A stretch of 64,000 bases of DNA, taken from Chitinophagaceae bacterium UBA1953. Its GTDB lineage: Bacteria > Bacteroidota > Bacteroidia > Chitinophagales > Chitinophagaceae. The position numbers and the translations under genes are program-made. Of the stretch, positions 1 to 9,504 are shown piece after piece (the stretch's first letter is position 1; every line of letters begins with the position of its first letter). Location: assembly GCA_002336115.1 (NCBI GenBank), contig DDEN01000041.1, positions 73,395 to 137,394 of the forward strand, written 5' to 3'. The notes under the pieces are model-generated. The model did no database searches, was not told the origin of the DNA, and saw nothing but the letters and a program-made list of their open reading frames with translations.

Positions 1-646
1 CAGAGAATGAACGGATCATACCAGACACTGTTCCCAACAGGGCAATCAAAGTACCAAGAGATGTGATCGTTGATAAGAAAACGAGGTTTTTAGAAAGCAT
101 TGGCAGCTCAAGCGCTGTTGCTTCTTCAACTTCTTTCTGTATAGCAGCCACTTTCTGTTCTGTATCCAGCTCCGTTTCATGAGTCATTTCATTATATTTC
201 TTTAATCCTGCTTTCATTACGTTTGCTACAGAACCTTTTTGCTTGTCGCACTCAGCTAATGCTGCATCAAGATTTTTATTAGCGAGATGATATTGTACTT
301 TGCGGATGAAATCGGTAACATTTCCTTTACCCATAGCTTTTGAAATAGTAAGGAAACGCTCAATAGAAAATACCAACACCATTAAGAATAAGCCAAACAG
401 TACGGGTACAATAATACCACCATCATACATACGGTATAACCCGTTGATAGGTTTTTTGTGAGTAGGCCAGAAACCACCGGAAAGATCGGGTTCTTTAAAG
501 CCAGAATTAGCACCAAGCACATAACGCCAGATTAAATAACCTGCAATAAGACATACGATGGGCGCAATCCATGAAATAATGTTGCTGTTCTTTTTAGCTT
601 GCCCTGAAGTTGCAGCTTTTGCTGCAGTAGGTTTAGTCTCAGCCAT
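1..646 (-). CDS. MotA/TolQ/ExbB-family proton channel protein (3' end beyond window)
   Basis: The reading frame runs leftward from an ATG at 644-646 to the window edge, giving about 215 residues with no stop. An N-terminal Ala/Lys-rich cytosolic tail is followed by a first membrane span (IISWIAPIVCLIAGYLI), a short periplasmic stretch, a second span (GIIVPVLFGLFLMVLVFSIERF), a cytoplasmic helical region and the start of the conserved channel segment (TITSLGTLIALLGTVSGMI). The SLGTLIALLGTVSGM block is the TolQ/ExbB signature. In the family, ExbB with ExbD uses proton motive force to energise TonB-dependent outer-membrane transport. The extra N-terminal span is usual for Bacteroidota members. 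The partner exbD/tonB genes would be expected to the left, outside this window. Confidence 0.9.
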   Translation of the reverse strand, partial: MAETKPTAAKAATSGQAKKNSNIISWIAPIVCLIAGYLIWRYVLGANSGFKEPDLSGGFWPTHKKPINGLYRMYDGGIIVPVLFGLFLMVLVFSIERFLTISKAMGKGNVTDFIRKVQYHLANKNLDAALAECDKQKGSVANVMKAGLKKYNEMTHETELDTEQKVAAIQKEVEEATALELPMLSKNLVFLSTITSLGTLIALLGTVSGMIRSFS

Positions 647-957
647 GACAAATTGATTTTTTTGGTTTTTTAATTAATTATTATACTGTTATAATTATTG
701 GTACAATTCTGCGAAAAACTTCCAGGAATAGAACCACAACCCTTACGGGGGTGGCACAAGTTAGGGAAATATTTATTTTCAACAGCCCACTCCTTTTTAT
801 TTTTTTAATTTCTTTTTTTCACTTAGTGGTTTGCAGTGTCATTTTTAATATTTCGTTATCATTTCCACCACTTATCAATTACACAACCAGTTTGTACCAG
901 ATTAACACAAAAAGTGTATTTAACTGTTATCTTCAACTATTAAAAACTATCGTAAAT
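647..957. other. Intergenic region between divergent ExbB-like and metalloprotease genes
   Basis: About 310 bases separate the two divergent starts, so promoters for both must lie here. The metalloprotease frame stays open back to about 751, but the stretch before 958 does not read like a protein N-terminus, while the ATG at 958 gives a clean signal peptide. I see no perfect Bacteroidota -7 box (TAnnTTTG) on either strand. A weak minus-strand candidate (TAACTTGT near 757-764) is not convincing. Confidence 0.5.
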
Positions 958-3516
958 ATGAAATTACAATTAAGGGGATGGTTGTTTGTTTTTGTTTTTT
1001 TGGGTTTGATAAAAACCGGATTTGCGCAAAACAGACCGGCTGTTCCCAGTAACCAAACTCCCGCAACTGCCCCTACTGCGCCGCCTGCGGCCCGTACTGC
1101 ACCCAAACCTTATAAAGAAGTAATTACGGATAAAGCCATTACCGATGAAGGCATGTTCAAAGTACATCGCATTGAGGACAAATGGTATTTTGAAATCCCC
1201 GATTCATTATTGAGCAGGGATATACTTGTGGTATCCCGCATTGCAAAATCAGCAGTCGGCTTAAGCAACGGCTTCAGCGGTTATGCTGGTGATATTATTA
1301 ATAACAATGTAATCCGCTTTGAAAAAGGACCATCCAACAGAATATTTTTGAGGAGAGTATCTTTCGATAGCAGAGCACAAGATACAGCAGGTATGTATAA
1401 GGCAGTGGTAAACTCCAACACACTGCCAATTATGCAGTCGTTTGATATTAAAGCATTTGGTAAAGATTCTGTTACAAACACAACCTCTTCTGTTATTGAA
1501 CTAACCGATTATTTAGCCGGAGATAATGATGTAATGTTCTTTAACCCCGGGGCAAAATCAAGTTTACAGCTCGGCGCAATACAAAGCGACAGATCTTACA
1601 TCCAGAATGTAAAATCATACCCCATCAACGTCGAAATTAAAACTGTTAAAACTTATTCCCGAGGCACTGCTCCTTCTGCAGCTGGAAATCCATTTGCAGG
1701 CAGTGCCAGTGGCTCCGTATATACTCTTGAGTTAAACAGCTCAGTTTTACTTCTCCCCAAAAACCCGGCTAAAGCCAGGATGTTTGATGAAAGAGTTGGT
1801 TATTTCACAAGAAACTATACAGATTTTGATGCAAACCCTCAAGGTGTTAAAGACATTCAAATGGCTGTAAGATGGAAACTTGAACCCAAACCTGAAGATG
1901 TAGAAAAATATCTTCGTGGCGAATTGGTTGAACCTCAAAACCCGATTGTTTATTATATCGATCCTTCCACTCCAAAAAAATGGGTTCCGTATCTTATTCA
2001 AGGTGTAAACGACTGGCAGGTTGCTTTTGAACAGGCCGGTTTTGAAAATGCCATCATGGCCAAAGTTGCTCCTTCTCGCAAGGAAGACAGCACATGGAGC
2101 CTTGAAGACGCACGTTTCAGCGCCATCGTTTACAAACCATCTGAAACGCAAAACGCAAGCGGACCAAATGTACATGATCCAAGAAGCGGACAAATTCTTG
2201 AAAGCCACATCAACTGGTATCACAATGTGATGCAGTTGCTGCACGACTGGTATTTTGTACAAACCGCAGCAGTTGATACAGGTGCAAGAACAATGAATTT
2301 CAGTGATGAACTGATGGGGCAATTGATCCGCTTTGTGTCTTCGCATGAAGTTGGTCACACATTAGGCCTTCGTCACAATTTTGGTTCATCTTCAACTGTT
2401 CCTGTTGACAGTCTGCGCAATAAAAAATGGGTTGAAGCAAATGGCCACACACCTTCTATTATGGATTATGCACGTTTCAATTATGTTGCACAACCTGAAG
2501 ATCATGTTGACAGAGTTGGCTTGTTCCCACGTATTGGCGATTATGACAAATGGGCAATTGAATGGGGTTATCGCTGGCTGCCTCAATATAAAACGGCAGA
2601 TGAAGAGGTGCCCTATCTCACAAAATTGACCACCGAGAAGTTGAAAAATAAACGTCTTTGGTTTGGCACAGAAATGAATCCTGATGATCCTCGTTCTCAA
2701 AACGAAGATCTTGGTGATAACGCAATGAAAGCAGGTGCTTACGGAATTAAGAATCTTCAACGTATTGTTCCTAATCTTCTCAACTGGACCAAACAACCAA
2801 CTGAAGGTTATACTTCTCTTGATGAAATGTATTACCAGATTGTTTCGCAATTCGGACGTTACATGGGCCATGTTGCAAAAAATGTTGGTGGCATTTATGA
2901 AACACCAAAAATTGTTGAGCAAGGTTCGCCTGTTTATGAATACACGCCGAAAGCAACACAAAAAGAAGCTGTAAACTTTTTAAACCAGCAGTTGTTTACA
3001 ACGCCAACATGGTTGATCAATAACGATATTTTTAACCGTACAGGCGAAAATCCACAGATACTTATTGCAAACAGGCAGGAAACCATTATTAACCGCCTTG
3101 TTAATACAAATACATTCAGCAAGCTGTATGCAATGGAATCTGCATTGGGTAACAATGCTTACAAAGCAACTGAACTGATGGATGATTTGCGCCGTGCAAT
3201 ATTCAGTGAAATCTACAGTAAGAAAGCAACTGATGTGTACCGCCGCAACCTGCAGAAAATGTTTGTTGAACGCATCATTGGTTTATTACCTTCTGCAACT
3301 CCGCAAAGTACAGGCACAGGAGGCATTACGATTGTTTTCCAGATTTCGCCATCATTGAGTGTAAAAAACACAGATACTTATTCTGTTCTTAAAGGAACTC
3401 TACGCACACTTCGCAACGATATGCGTACAGCGTTACCAGGCATTTCTGATAACATGACCAAACTTCATTTACAGGACTTGATTGACAGGATTACGCAAGC
3501 AATTGAACCTAAATAG
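958..3516 (+). CDS. Secreted zinc-dependent metalloprotease (DUF5117/DUF5118 type)
   Basis: Predicted 852-residue exported protease. The ATG at 958 was chosen because it starts a clean signal peptide (positively charged MKLQLRG, hydrophobic core, cleavage after GFAQ); the frame is open further upstream but without signal-like sequence. A Pro/Ala/Thr-rich linker follows at about residues 24-50. The zinc motif HEVGHTLGLRHN is at residues 463-474, matching HExxHxxGxxH (His463, Glu464, His467, His473), with a SIMDY Met-turn-like sequence about 35 residues later. Length and motif fit the large Bacteroidota zinc metalloproteases carrying DUF5117 and DUF5118. It likely acts in the periplasm or outside the cell; the substrate is unknown. 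A strong terminator follows the stop, so it looks monocistronic. Confidence 0.9.
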   Translation: MKLQLRGWLFVFVFLGLIKTGFAQNRPAVPSNQTPATAPTAPPAARTAPKPYKEVITDKAITDEGMFKVHRIEDKWYFEIPDSLLSRDILVVSRIAKSAVGLSNGFSGYAGDIINNNVIRFEKGPSNRIFLRRVSFDSRAQDTAGMYKAVVNSNTLPIMQSFDIKAFGKDSVTNTTSSVIELTDYLAGDNDVMFFNPGAKSSLQLGAIQSDRSYIQNVKSYPINVEIKTVKTYSRGTAPSAAGNPFAGSASGSVYTLELNSSVLLLPKNPAKARMFDERVGYFTRNYTDFDANPQGVKDIQMAVRWKLEPKPEDVEKYLRGELVEPQNPIVYYIDPSTPKKWVPYLIQGVNDWQVAFEQAGFENAIMAKVAPSRKEDSTWSLEDARFSAIVYKPSETQNASGPNVHDPRSGQILESHINWYHNVMQLLHDWYFVQTAAVDTGARTMNFSDELMGQLIRFVSSHEVGHTLGLRHNFGSSSTVPVDSLRNKKWVEANGHTPSIMDYARFNYVAQPEDHVDRVGLFPRIGDYDKWAIEWGYRWLPQYKTADEEVPYLTKLTTEKLKNKRLWFGTEMNPDDPRSQNEDLGDNAMKAGAYGIKNLQRIVPNLLNWTKQPTEGYTSLDEMYYQIVSQFGRYMGHVAKNVGGIYETPKIVEQGSPVYEYTPKATQKEAVNFLNQQLFTTPTWLINNDIFNRTGENPQILIANRQETIINRLVNTNTFSKLYAMESALGNNAYKATELMDDLRRAIFSEIYSKKATDVYRRNLQKMFVERIIGLLPSATPQSTGTGGITIVFQISPSLSVKNTDTYSVLKGTLRTLRNDMRTALPGISDNMTKLHLQDLIDRITQAIEPK

Positions 3517-3536
3517 TGTTCTGTTTAAAAATGTTC

Positions 3537-3567
3537 AAACCTCCTCTGTTCAAGGGAGGTTTTTTTA
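3537..3567 (+). terminator. Rho-independent terminator after the metalloprotease
   Basis: Stem AACCTCC (3538-3544) pairs with GGAGGTT (3555-3561) around a 10-base loop and runs into a T tract. It lies about 20 bases after the metalloprotease stop. Confidence 0.85.
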
Positions 3568-3671
3568 TTTGTGCAGAACCACGTTGTTTTTTTATGAATA
3601 TATGCTAAGCTAATATGTGGCAATTCTTTTACATTTAGAAAAAGGATTGTATTTTGTTACAAAAATAAAAA

Positions 3672-4559
3672 GTGTACTATATTAAGCTATTACGCCCTAA
3701 GGATTGGGCAAAAAATCTTTTCATTTTTTTACCCGTCTTCTTTTCGGGTCATTTATTTAATACTGACAAGCATTTGCAGTTACTGCTCGGTTTTTTTGCA
3801 TTTTCGTTTGTAGCAAGCAGTATCTATATTATTAACGACTACAGAGATATTGAAGATGATAAAAAACACCCTGTAAAAAAGAACAGGCCACTTGCATCAG
3901 GCAAAGTATCAAAGCCCGCTGCTGTAATTATTTGTCTGTTCCTGTTAATTAGCGGTTTTGGAATTGCCTGGTTCTTAAGGGATAAATTCTTATTTGTTTT
4001 AGCTATTTATTTTTTAATGAATCTTGCCTATTCTTTTGCGTTAAAAAAAATACCGATTCTTGATATTATGATTGTTGCCATTGGCTTTGTTCTTCGGGTA
4101 AAAGCAGGATCAGTAGTTGCCTTTATTCCCCTTTCAGAATGGATTGTGATAATGGTGTTTCTGCTGGCTCTTTTTATGGCAATTGGCAAAAGAAGAGATG
4201 ATGTTCTGCTCAAACTCAATTCCGGTGTTGATATGAGAAAATCAACAAAAGGTTATAATCTTGATTTTTTGAACGTTTTGCTGGCACTTGTTTCATCGGT
4301 AATTATTGTTGCTTATTTTATGTACACCATGTCTGATGAGGTTACACACAGGCTGGGAACATATCGTTTATATTACACTTGCCTTTTTGTTTTTGCCGGC
4401 CTGATGCGGTACTTACAGATAATTTATGTTTCAGGAGAATCTGGCTCTCCAACGAAAATTCTTTACAAAGACAGGTTTATTCAGATTTCTCTCTTACTAT
4501 GGGTAGCCAGTTATGTTTTTGCAATTTATTTTAAGGATATTACTTTTTTTAACGAATGA
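3672..4559 (+). CDS. UbiA-family transferase, decaprenyl-phosphate phosphoribosyltransferase-like
   Basis: A 295-residue polytopic membrane protein of the UbiA fold. It begins with a GTG at 3672; the sequence from there (YYIKLLRPKDWAKN) matches the usual start of the family and no in-frame ATG is nearby. The first prenyl-diphosphate/Mg motif NDxxDxxxD is present as NDYRDIEDD at residues 55-63. The second polar loop (LDIMIVAIGFVLRVKAG, then GKRRDD) resembles phosphoribosyl-transferring members such as mycobacterial Rv3806c rather than quinone-pathway UbiA. Rv3806c-type enzymes move 5-phosphoribose from PRPP to polyprenyl phosphate. The stop overlaps the next gene by 4 bases (ATGA), and a HAD phosphatase there fits removal of the 5-phosphate. 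Substrate is inferred from family resemblance. Confidence 0.8.
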   Translation: MYYIKLLRPKDWAKNLFIFLPVFFSGHLFNTDKHLQLLLGFFAFSFVASSIYIINDYRDIEDDKKHPVKKNRPLASGKVSKPAAVIICLFLLISGFGIAWFLRDKFLFVLAIYFLMNLAYSFALKKIPILDIMIVAIGFVLRVKAGSVVAFIPLSEWIVIMVFLLALFMAIGKRRDDVLLKLNSGVDMRKSTKGYNLDFLNVLLALVSSVIIVAYFMYTMSDEVTHRLGTYRLYYTCLFVFAGLMRYLQIIYVSGESGSPTKILYKDRFIQISLLLWVASYVFAIYFKDITFFNE

Positions 4560-5149
4560 AGCCGGGAATAGCCTTTTTTGATTTTGACGGAACAATTACA
4601 ACCAGAGATACGTTAATTGAGTTTATCCGTTTTTATAAAGGAAGCTTTTCTTTATACACAGGCTTCCTGTTAAACTCGTATTACCTGCTTGCATACAAAC
4701 TCAAAATCATCAGTAATCAAAAAGCAAAAGAAAAAATCCTGCATCATTTTTTTGGGGGGATGACGGTAAATGAATTTGAACAAGTATGTAAAGATTTCAC
4801 TGCAAAGAAATTACCAGGGCTAATAAGAAGCCGGGCTGTTTCCGAAATAAAAGATTTACAGCAAAAATCAATTGAAACAGTAATTGTATCTGCCTCGCCT
4901 GAAAATTGGGTTATTTATTTTGCCACTGCAATGAACATGAAGCTACTTGCCACAGAACTTGAGCTTTCTGATAACAAAATAACCGGCAGAATAAGCGGAT
5001 CAAATTGCCACGGAAAGGAAAAAGTAAAGAGAATTCATTCAACTTTTCAGTTAAACAATTATAAAGAAATTTATGCCTATGGTGATTCTTCTGGCGATAA
5101 ACCAATGCTATCATTGGCACATCACAGTTTTATGAAACCATTCAGGTAA
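4556..5149 (+). CDS. HAD-IB family phosphatase
   Basis: A 197-residue soluble hydrolase of the haloacid dehalogenase superfamily, subclass IB (SerB-like). Motif I is DFDGT with nucleophile Asp9 and general acid Asp11; motif II is VSAS at about 111-114; a Lys-containing region (HGKEKVKRI) is motif III; motif IV is GDSSGD at 176-181. An all-helical cap at about residues 20-90 is consistent with IB members. It is translationally coupled to the UbiA-family transferase by an ATGA overlap. The likely role, by analogy with polyprenyl-phosphoribose synthesis, is dephosphorylation of the 5-phosphoribosyl lipid, but other small phosphomonoesters cannot be excluded. Confidence 0.85.
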   Translation: MKPGIAFFDFDGTITTRDTLIEFIRFYKGSFSLYTGFLLNSYYLLAYKLKIISNQKAKEKILHHFFGGMTVNEFEQVCKDFTAKKLPGLIRSRAVSEIKDLQQKSIETVIVSASPENWVIYFATAMNMKLLATELELSDNKITGRISGSNCHGKEKVKRIHSTFQLNNYKEIYAYGDSSGDKPMLSLAHHSFMKPFR

Positions 5150-5184
5150 AACAATAATTATATATTTAACAGTTAATCAAAACC

Positions 5185-6405
5185 ATGGAAACAATAAACC
5201 AAAATGAACAAGCTTTGATCATGGGCAGAGACTTTGTTATAATTTCCATTCAGCCATGGTATTACGAATTGGGGAGTAATTGTAAAAACATTGCACTTGA
5301 ACTTGCCAAACACAACCGGGTTCTTTATATAAATATTCCAATTACCCGAAAAACTTTCTATAGCAAAACAAACACTTCTGGTGTAAACAATCATTGCAAT
5401 ATCATAAAACAAAAAGGAAACAAATTAGAACAAATAGGCCATAATCTCTGGCAGTTTTACCCTACCACACTCATTGAATCAATTAACTGGCTTCCTTTTA
5501 CATCTGTTTTTGCTTTTATTAATTCAATTAATAACAAAAGATTTGCGTCAGATATAAAGGGAGCAATTGCTAAACTGAATTTTAAAGAAGTTATTTTATT
5601 TAATGACAATGATATTTATAACGGATTTTATCTGAAAGAACTCCTTTCACCTTCGTTGTACATTTATTACATGCGTGATTTTTTACAGGGATACAGCTTC
5701 TGGAAAAAGCATAGCAGTGTTTTAGAACCAAAACTGATAAAGAAAGCAGATTTAGTTGTTACTAATTCTCTTTTTTACAAAGAATATTGCATTGGTTTTA
5801 ATAAAAACAGTTTTTATATTGGTCAGGGGTGTAAACTTTCTTTATTTGACCCTGAAAATGCAGGAAACTCTCCCGACGAAACAGCAAAAATTTCGAACCC
5901 AATCATTGGCTATGTAGGGGCACTTGATTCTTCACGGCTGGATCATAACATAATAAGAACAATAGCCGCTTATAACATCAACTGGAACGTGGTTCTCGTA
6001 GGTCCCGAAGATGAAGAATTCAGGAAAAGTGATCTTCATTTACTCAGGAATGTTCACTTTTTAGGAGCAAGGCCTATTGATCAATTGCCTGCATATATAA
6101 ACGTGTTTGATGTTTGTATAAACCCCCAGCAAATCAATTTTATTACAAACGGAAACTATCCTTTAAAAATTGATGAGTACCTAGCAATGGGAAAACCAAC
6201 TATTGCAACAAAAACAAAAGCGATGGAGTTATTTGAAAATTATGTTTCACTTGCTGATTTGCCAGAAGATTACCCCAAATTGATCGAACACCTGTTAGCC
6301 AATTCTGCCGATCATGAATCTGTTCAGGTTAGAATTTCCTTTGCACAAAGCCATACGTGGGAAAATAGTATTAAATTATTGTACGATGGCATAAAGAGAA
6401 AATAG
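5185..6405 (+). CDS. Glycosyltransferase, GT-B fold (GT4/TuaH-like)
   Basis: A 406-residue protein with two Rossmann-like halves and no signal peptide. The N-terminal half opens with DFVIISIQPWYYELGSN, a pattern seen in TuaH-like glycosyltransferases. The C-terminal half carries the donor-binding half of a GT-B enzyme: PIIGYVGAL at about residue 235, then NVVLVGP, NVHFLGARP and LKIDEYLAMGKPTIATKTKAM, corresponding to the usual E-x7-E region. An in-frame ATG at 5221 is an alternative start. It lies 35 bases after the HAD phosphatase and probably belongs to the same transcript, which could make it the user of the lipid-linked pentose (inference). Acceptor and donor sugars cannot be read from the sequence. 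Confidence 0.8.
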   Translation: METINQNEQALIMGRDFVIISIQPWYYELGSNCKNIALELAKHNRVLYINIPITRKTFYSKTNTSGVNNHCNIIKQKGNKLEQIGHNLWQFYPTTLIESINWLPFTSVFAFINSINNKRFASDIKGAIAKLNFKEVILFNDNDIYNGFYLKELLSPSLYIYYMRDFLQGYSFWKKHSSVLEPKLIKKADLVVTNSLFYKEYCIGFNKNSFYIGQGCKLSLFDPENAGNSPDETAKISNPIIGYVGALDSSRLDHNIIRTIAAYNINWNVVLVGPEDEEFRKSDLHLLRNVHFLGARPIDQLPAYINVFDVCINPQQINFITNGNYPLKIDEYLAMGKPTIATKTKAMELFENYVSLADLPEDYPKLIEHLLANSADHESVQVRISFAQSHTWENSIKLLYDGIKRK

Positions 6406-6591
6406 TTTAGCTAATAAAAATTAAAAACATTTAAATTTCATACCTTTCTTTATTATTGCTTTTCGTAACTTTAAGCAAAACATTTCATTTTATCCTTTTA
6501 TCCGCCGGAATAATCTTACTTATTTATCTCTCATTCCTATTGAAACCATTTTTTGATAACAAAATTTGAATTTAAAATTAAAAGGATACAT

Positions 6592-8253
6592 ATGAAACAC
6601 AATTTTACATCTCTTTATTTTACCGCAATTTTTGCGTTTATTTTTGCAACTTCATCTGCTCAAACTACAGGTGATTACAGATCAGTTAACGCACCTAAAA
6701 GTGGTGCTGGTGGCTTATGGAGCGACATAACTAAATGGGAACGTTATGATGGTTCAAGTTGGGTTACAGCCACTGCCTACCCAACTTCTGCTGATGGTGT
6801 GATTACAATTAGCCAAAATGATAGCATAAGAGTTGATGTACCTATTACTGTAGATCAAGTAGTTATTGCAACAAATGCTATACTTGCGTTGAATTATACT
6901 GTTAACAATACTCTTACATTGAACAATGGAGCCGGGGATGATCTTGTCGTAAATGGCACTCTCCTTCTAAGATCATTTAACACAATAACAGGTGGAGGAA
7001 ATATCATAGTTAATGGCTTTTTTAACTGGTATAGTGGCATTTTGGATGCAGTAACAACAACAGCAGTTGGTTCAGTTACAACTCTTGATCTTGATTTTGC
7101 CAAGGAACTCCAGAATGATTTGACTAATAATGGAACTTTTAACTGGATACGTGGAACCACATCTGGTGGTATTTTTTTTAGTGACGCAGTGTTCACCAAC
7201 AATGGCACAATTAACGAGGCTTTCCTTGCAAATGGAGGATTTGATAATACTGCAGGGATAAATTCTTTTATCAATAATGGTGTATTTAATAAAACGACTG
7301 CTTTTACTTTTTTTAACACAAATGTTCCATTTACAAACACCGGCACTTTAAAAGGAATTGGCACATTCAGTCTTACCGGTACAGTTATTAACTCTGGCGT
7401 GACTGCCCCTGGAAACTCGCCTGGAATACTATCAGCAACCCCCTCATTACTGCAAGCACAAGCTGCATCGCTAAATATTGAGGTATTGGATGGTACAGGT
7501 GCCGGAACCGGCCATGACAGACTTGATTTATCAGGTGATGTTAATTTAGCAACACTTACATTAAATATTTCCGAAAATATAACTGCGCCTTTACAAGCGT
7601 ATACTATATTAACTACGAGCGGAACATTTACAGGGACTTTTGCCGCAGTTAATAAACCAAGTGTGTATACAATATCATATAATCCTACAAGTGTGGTTAT
7701 AACAAAAACATCTTCTTCTCTCCCTGCTCTTTGGGGCGATTTTTCTGCTATTGCAAAGGGCAATGTTATTAATTTAAGATGGAAAACCTTGCAAGAAATA
7801 AACACCTCTGTTTTTATTGTTGAACATTCAACAGATGGGAAAAATTTTAAACAAGTGGGAATTGTGTTAGCTAAGGAAAATACATTCTCTGAAAACAACT
7901 ACACATTTACACATACAACACCATATTTAAATGGAAGCAATTATTATAGACTGACTTTAACCGATCGTGATGGTAGTAAAAGTTTTTCATCTGTAAGAAC
8001 AGTTAAGTTTGCAGACAGCAAACTAAAATTACTGATAACAGTGCCTAACCCAGTATTAAACACAATCTATTTATCTGCACAGAAAAAAATGGAAATTAGA
8101 CTAACTGATCTTAATGGAAAAGTAGTGGCGAAACGATTGTTATCCGAAGGTAACAACCAGATTGATGTTATGGGTCTTAGTGCTGGTCTTTATATTTTAG
8201 ATGCTTATATTAACGGTGAAAAAGTAGATTCACAAAAAATTATTAAGCAATAA
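6592..8253 (+). CDS. Secreted beta-rich surface protein with T9SS sorting domain
   Basis: 553 residues from the ATG at 6592, chosen because it begins a signal peptide (MKHNFTSLYFTAIFAF... cut near SSAQ); the frame extends 13 codons upstream without signal-like sequence. Residues 25-390 are low-complexity beta-strand sequence with many N-G-T/N-N-G-T steps, typical of right-handed beta-helix or G8-like surface proteins. Residues about 395-470 form a beta-sandwich (WKTLQEINTSVFIVEHSTDG) often found before sorting domains. The last 75 residues carry the type A T9SS C-terminal domain: VPNPVLN, LTDLNGKVV, GLSAGLYIL and a final Lys-rich strand. It would be exported by Sec, moved across the outer membrane by T9SS and attached to the surface. 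No catalytic motif is visible. A bidirectional terminator follows. Confidence 0.85.
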   Translation: MKHNFTSLYFTAIFAFIFATSSAQTTGDYRSVNAPKSGAGGLWSDITKWERYDGSSWVTATAYPTSADGVITISQNDSIRVDVPITVDQVVIATNAILALNYTVNNTLTLNNGAGDDLVVNGTLLLRSFNTITGGGNIIVNGFFNWYSGILDAVTTTAVGSVTTLDLDFAKELQNDLTNNGTFNWIRGTTSGGIFFSDAVFTNNGTINEAFLANGGFDNTAGINSFINNGVFNKTTAFTFFNTNVPFTNTGTLKGIGTFSLTGTVINSGVTAPGNSPGILSATPSLLQAQAASLNIEVLDGTGAGTGHDRLDLSGDVNLATLTLNISENITAPLQAYTILTTSGTFTGTFAAVNKPSVYTISYNPTSVVITKTSSSLPALWGDFSAIAKGNVINLRWKTLQEINTSVFIVEHSTDGKNFKQVGIVLAKENTFSENNYTFTHTTPYLNGSNYYRLTLTDRDGSKSFSSVRTVKFADSKLKLLITVPNPVLNTIYLSAQKKMEIRLTDLNGKVVAKRLLSEGNNQIDVMGLSAGLYILDAYINGEKVDSQKIIKQ

Positions 8254-8274
8254 TAAAATTACAATACTTACGCC

Positions 8275-8307
8275 AGCAAAAAACCTGCCGATGGCAGGTT
8301 TTTTGCT
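8275..8307. terminator. Bidirectional terminator between convergent genes
   Basis: AAACCTGCC (8281-8289) pairs with GGCAGGTTT (8293-8301) across a three-base loop. A run of A precedes and a run of T follows, so it can stop transcription from both the T9SS gene and the minus-strand membrane protein. Confidence 0.9.
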
Positions 8308-8349
8308 TAAACTAGCTTTTTTGCTTGTACTGAAAATTATTACATTTTA

Positions 8350-9504
8350 TCAATTATCTGCTGTCCTTGACTTAATGCTGTTGTTGTAATTCTCAATTAG
8401 CCAGAGCATCATAGGCAGAAATACAATAACATCAGGGACTAGAAACAACCTTGCTTGATATATTACCACTGAATAAACATGAACCGCAAACCACAAAGGA
8501 ACGATAGTCATAAACCATGTGCGGAGTAAAAGAGGGTATCTTTTAAATGTGTATAAAATAATAAATGGAACCACACTTAATACCCCTAATATTTCAAAAT
8601 AGGCTTTTACTGCAACAGCACTAATCAAATTTAGTTTGATCATTTCCCATCCGGGCGGAACTTTCCATACCTGAGGAGTCTCATATCCATAATAGAACCT
8701 CATCGAAATGAAAATCGTAATAAAAATAAAATACATCACAAAAGTCAGCAACCAAACATTCCGCGCCGGAAAGCAAATTTCACGGATATTCATTTTCCTA
8801 AGATGGAACTTCTCAAAACTCGTTTGCGACACAAAATATAATGCTGGGATAAGCAATGCTGTTTCACGGTTAAAAGCAGCTAATATAATTAAAGGAATAA
8901 ACCAAACAGGCTTCACTTTATAAACAATAAAACATGCGGCAAGTAAATAAAAAACATTGTCAAGGTAAGTATTAAAGGTAAGATCACTGGCAATAACAGC
9001 ATTTCCCATAGCAAAAGAAAGAAACATCATCGCAAAAAATACAAGCCAGTTATTTTTTATAAAAAAACGCCACAAACAAAATGCAAAAACAAAAACCAAT
9101 AAGTTGAGACAAAACCTGAAAAACACAAAAACGATCATATACTTCAAAGCACCTTTTGTTTGCAGTAATTCGAAAAATTCCTTTGTTTCAGGAGTTGGTT
9201 CTGATGTTTGTGTAAACTGAAAATGAAACTTTTCTTCAACAGGATATATTTTGTCAATTGTATGATTATAAACCCACATCATTCCTTCAATAATAACAGG
9301 ACAAAGCATCCTGTACTGCCAAGGATTATAATATTCAGATCTTCCTTCAATTAAAGCAATATGTCTTTTGTAAGTAGTAACAGCCTCCCCGTTATAAAAA
9401 TTTTTATAAATCGGGTACAGGGATAAAAGAGAAAAACAAAAAACAATAAATAAAATTTTTTGCCTACGGTTTTTGTGCAACAATTGTATAATGGTGGTAA
9501 ACAT
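8350..9504 (-). CDS. Polytopic membrane protein, possibly GT-C-like, of EPS block
   Basis: 384 residues with roughly 9-10 predicted membrane spans and one large polar loop near residues 60-110. The motif WQYRMLCP at about residues 62-69 and the later AAFNRETALLIPAL are reminiscent of bacterial integral-membrane proteins placed near GT-C glycosyltransferases, but I cannot name a family with confidence. Its start overlaps the 3' end of the upstream methyltransferase gene by 41 bases, showing operon coupling. Within an EPS locus it could be a lipid-linked-sugar transferase or a polymer transporter subunit (inference only). Confidence 0.6.
   Translation of the reverse strand: MFTTIIQLLHKNRRQKILFIVFCFSLLSLYPIYKNFYNGEAVTTYKRHIALIEGRSEYYNPWQYRMLCPVIIEGMMWVYNHTIDKIYPVEEKFHFQFTQTSEPTPETKEFFELLQTKGALKYMIVFVFFRFCLNLLVFVFAFCLWRFFIKNNWLVFFAMMFLSFAMGNAVIASDLTFNTYLDNVFYLLAACFIVYKVKPVWFIPLIILAAFNRETALLIPALYFVSQTSFEKFHLRKMNIREICFPARNVWLLTFVMYFIFITIFISMRFYYGYETPQVWKVPPGWEMIKLNLISAVAVKAYFEILGVLSVVPFIILYTFKRYPLLLRTWFMTIVPLWFAVHVYSVVIYQARLFLVPDVIVFLPMMLWLIENYNNSIKSRTADN

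Noticed and set aside
1747..2358. 203-codon open frame on the minus strand inside the metalloprotease gene
   Set aside because: It lies fully opposite a well-supported gene with zinc motif and has no domain.
6894..7898. 334-codon open frame on the minus strand
   Set aside because: It is antisense to the T9SS surface protein, whose repetitive codon use opens the opposite frame; it has no signal, motif or promoter of its own.
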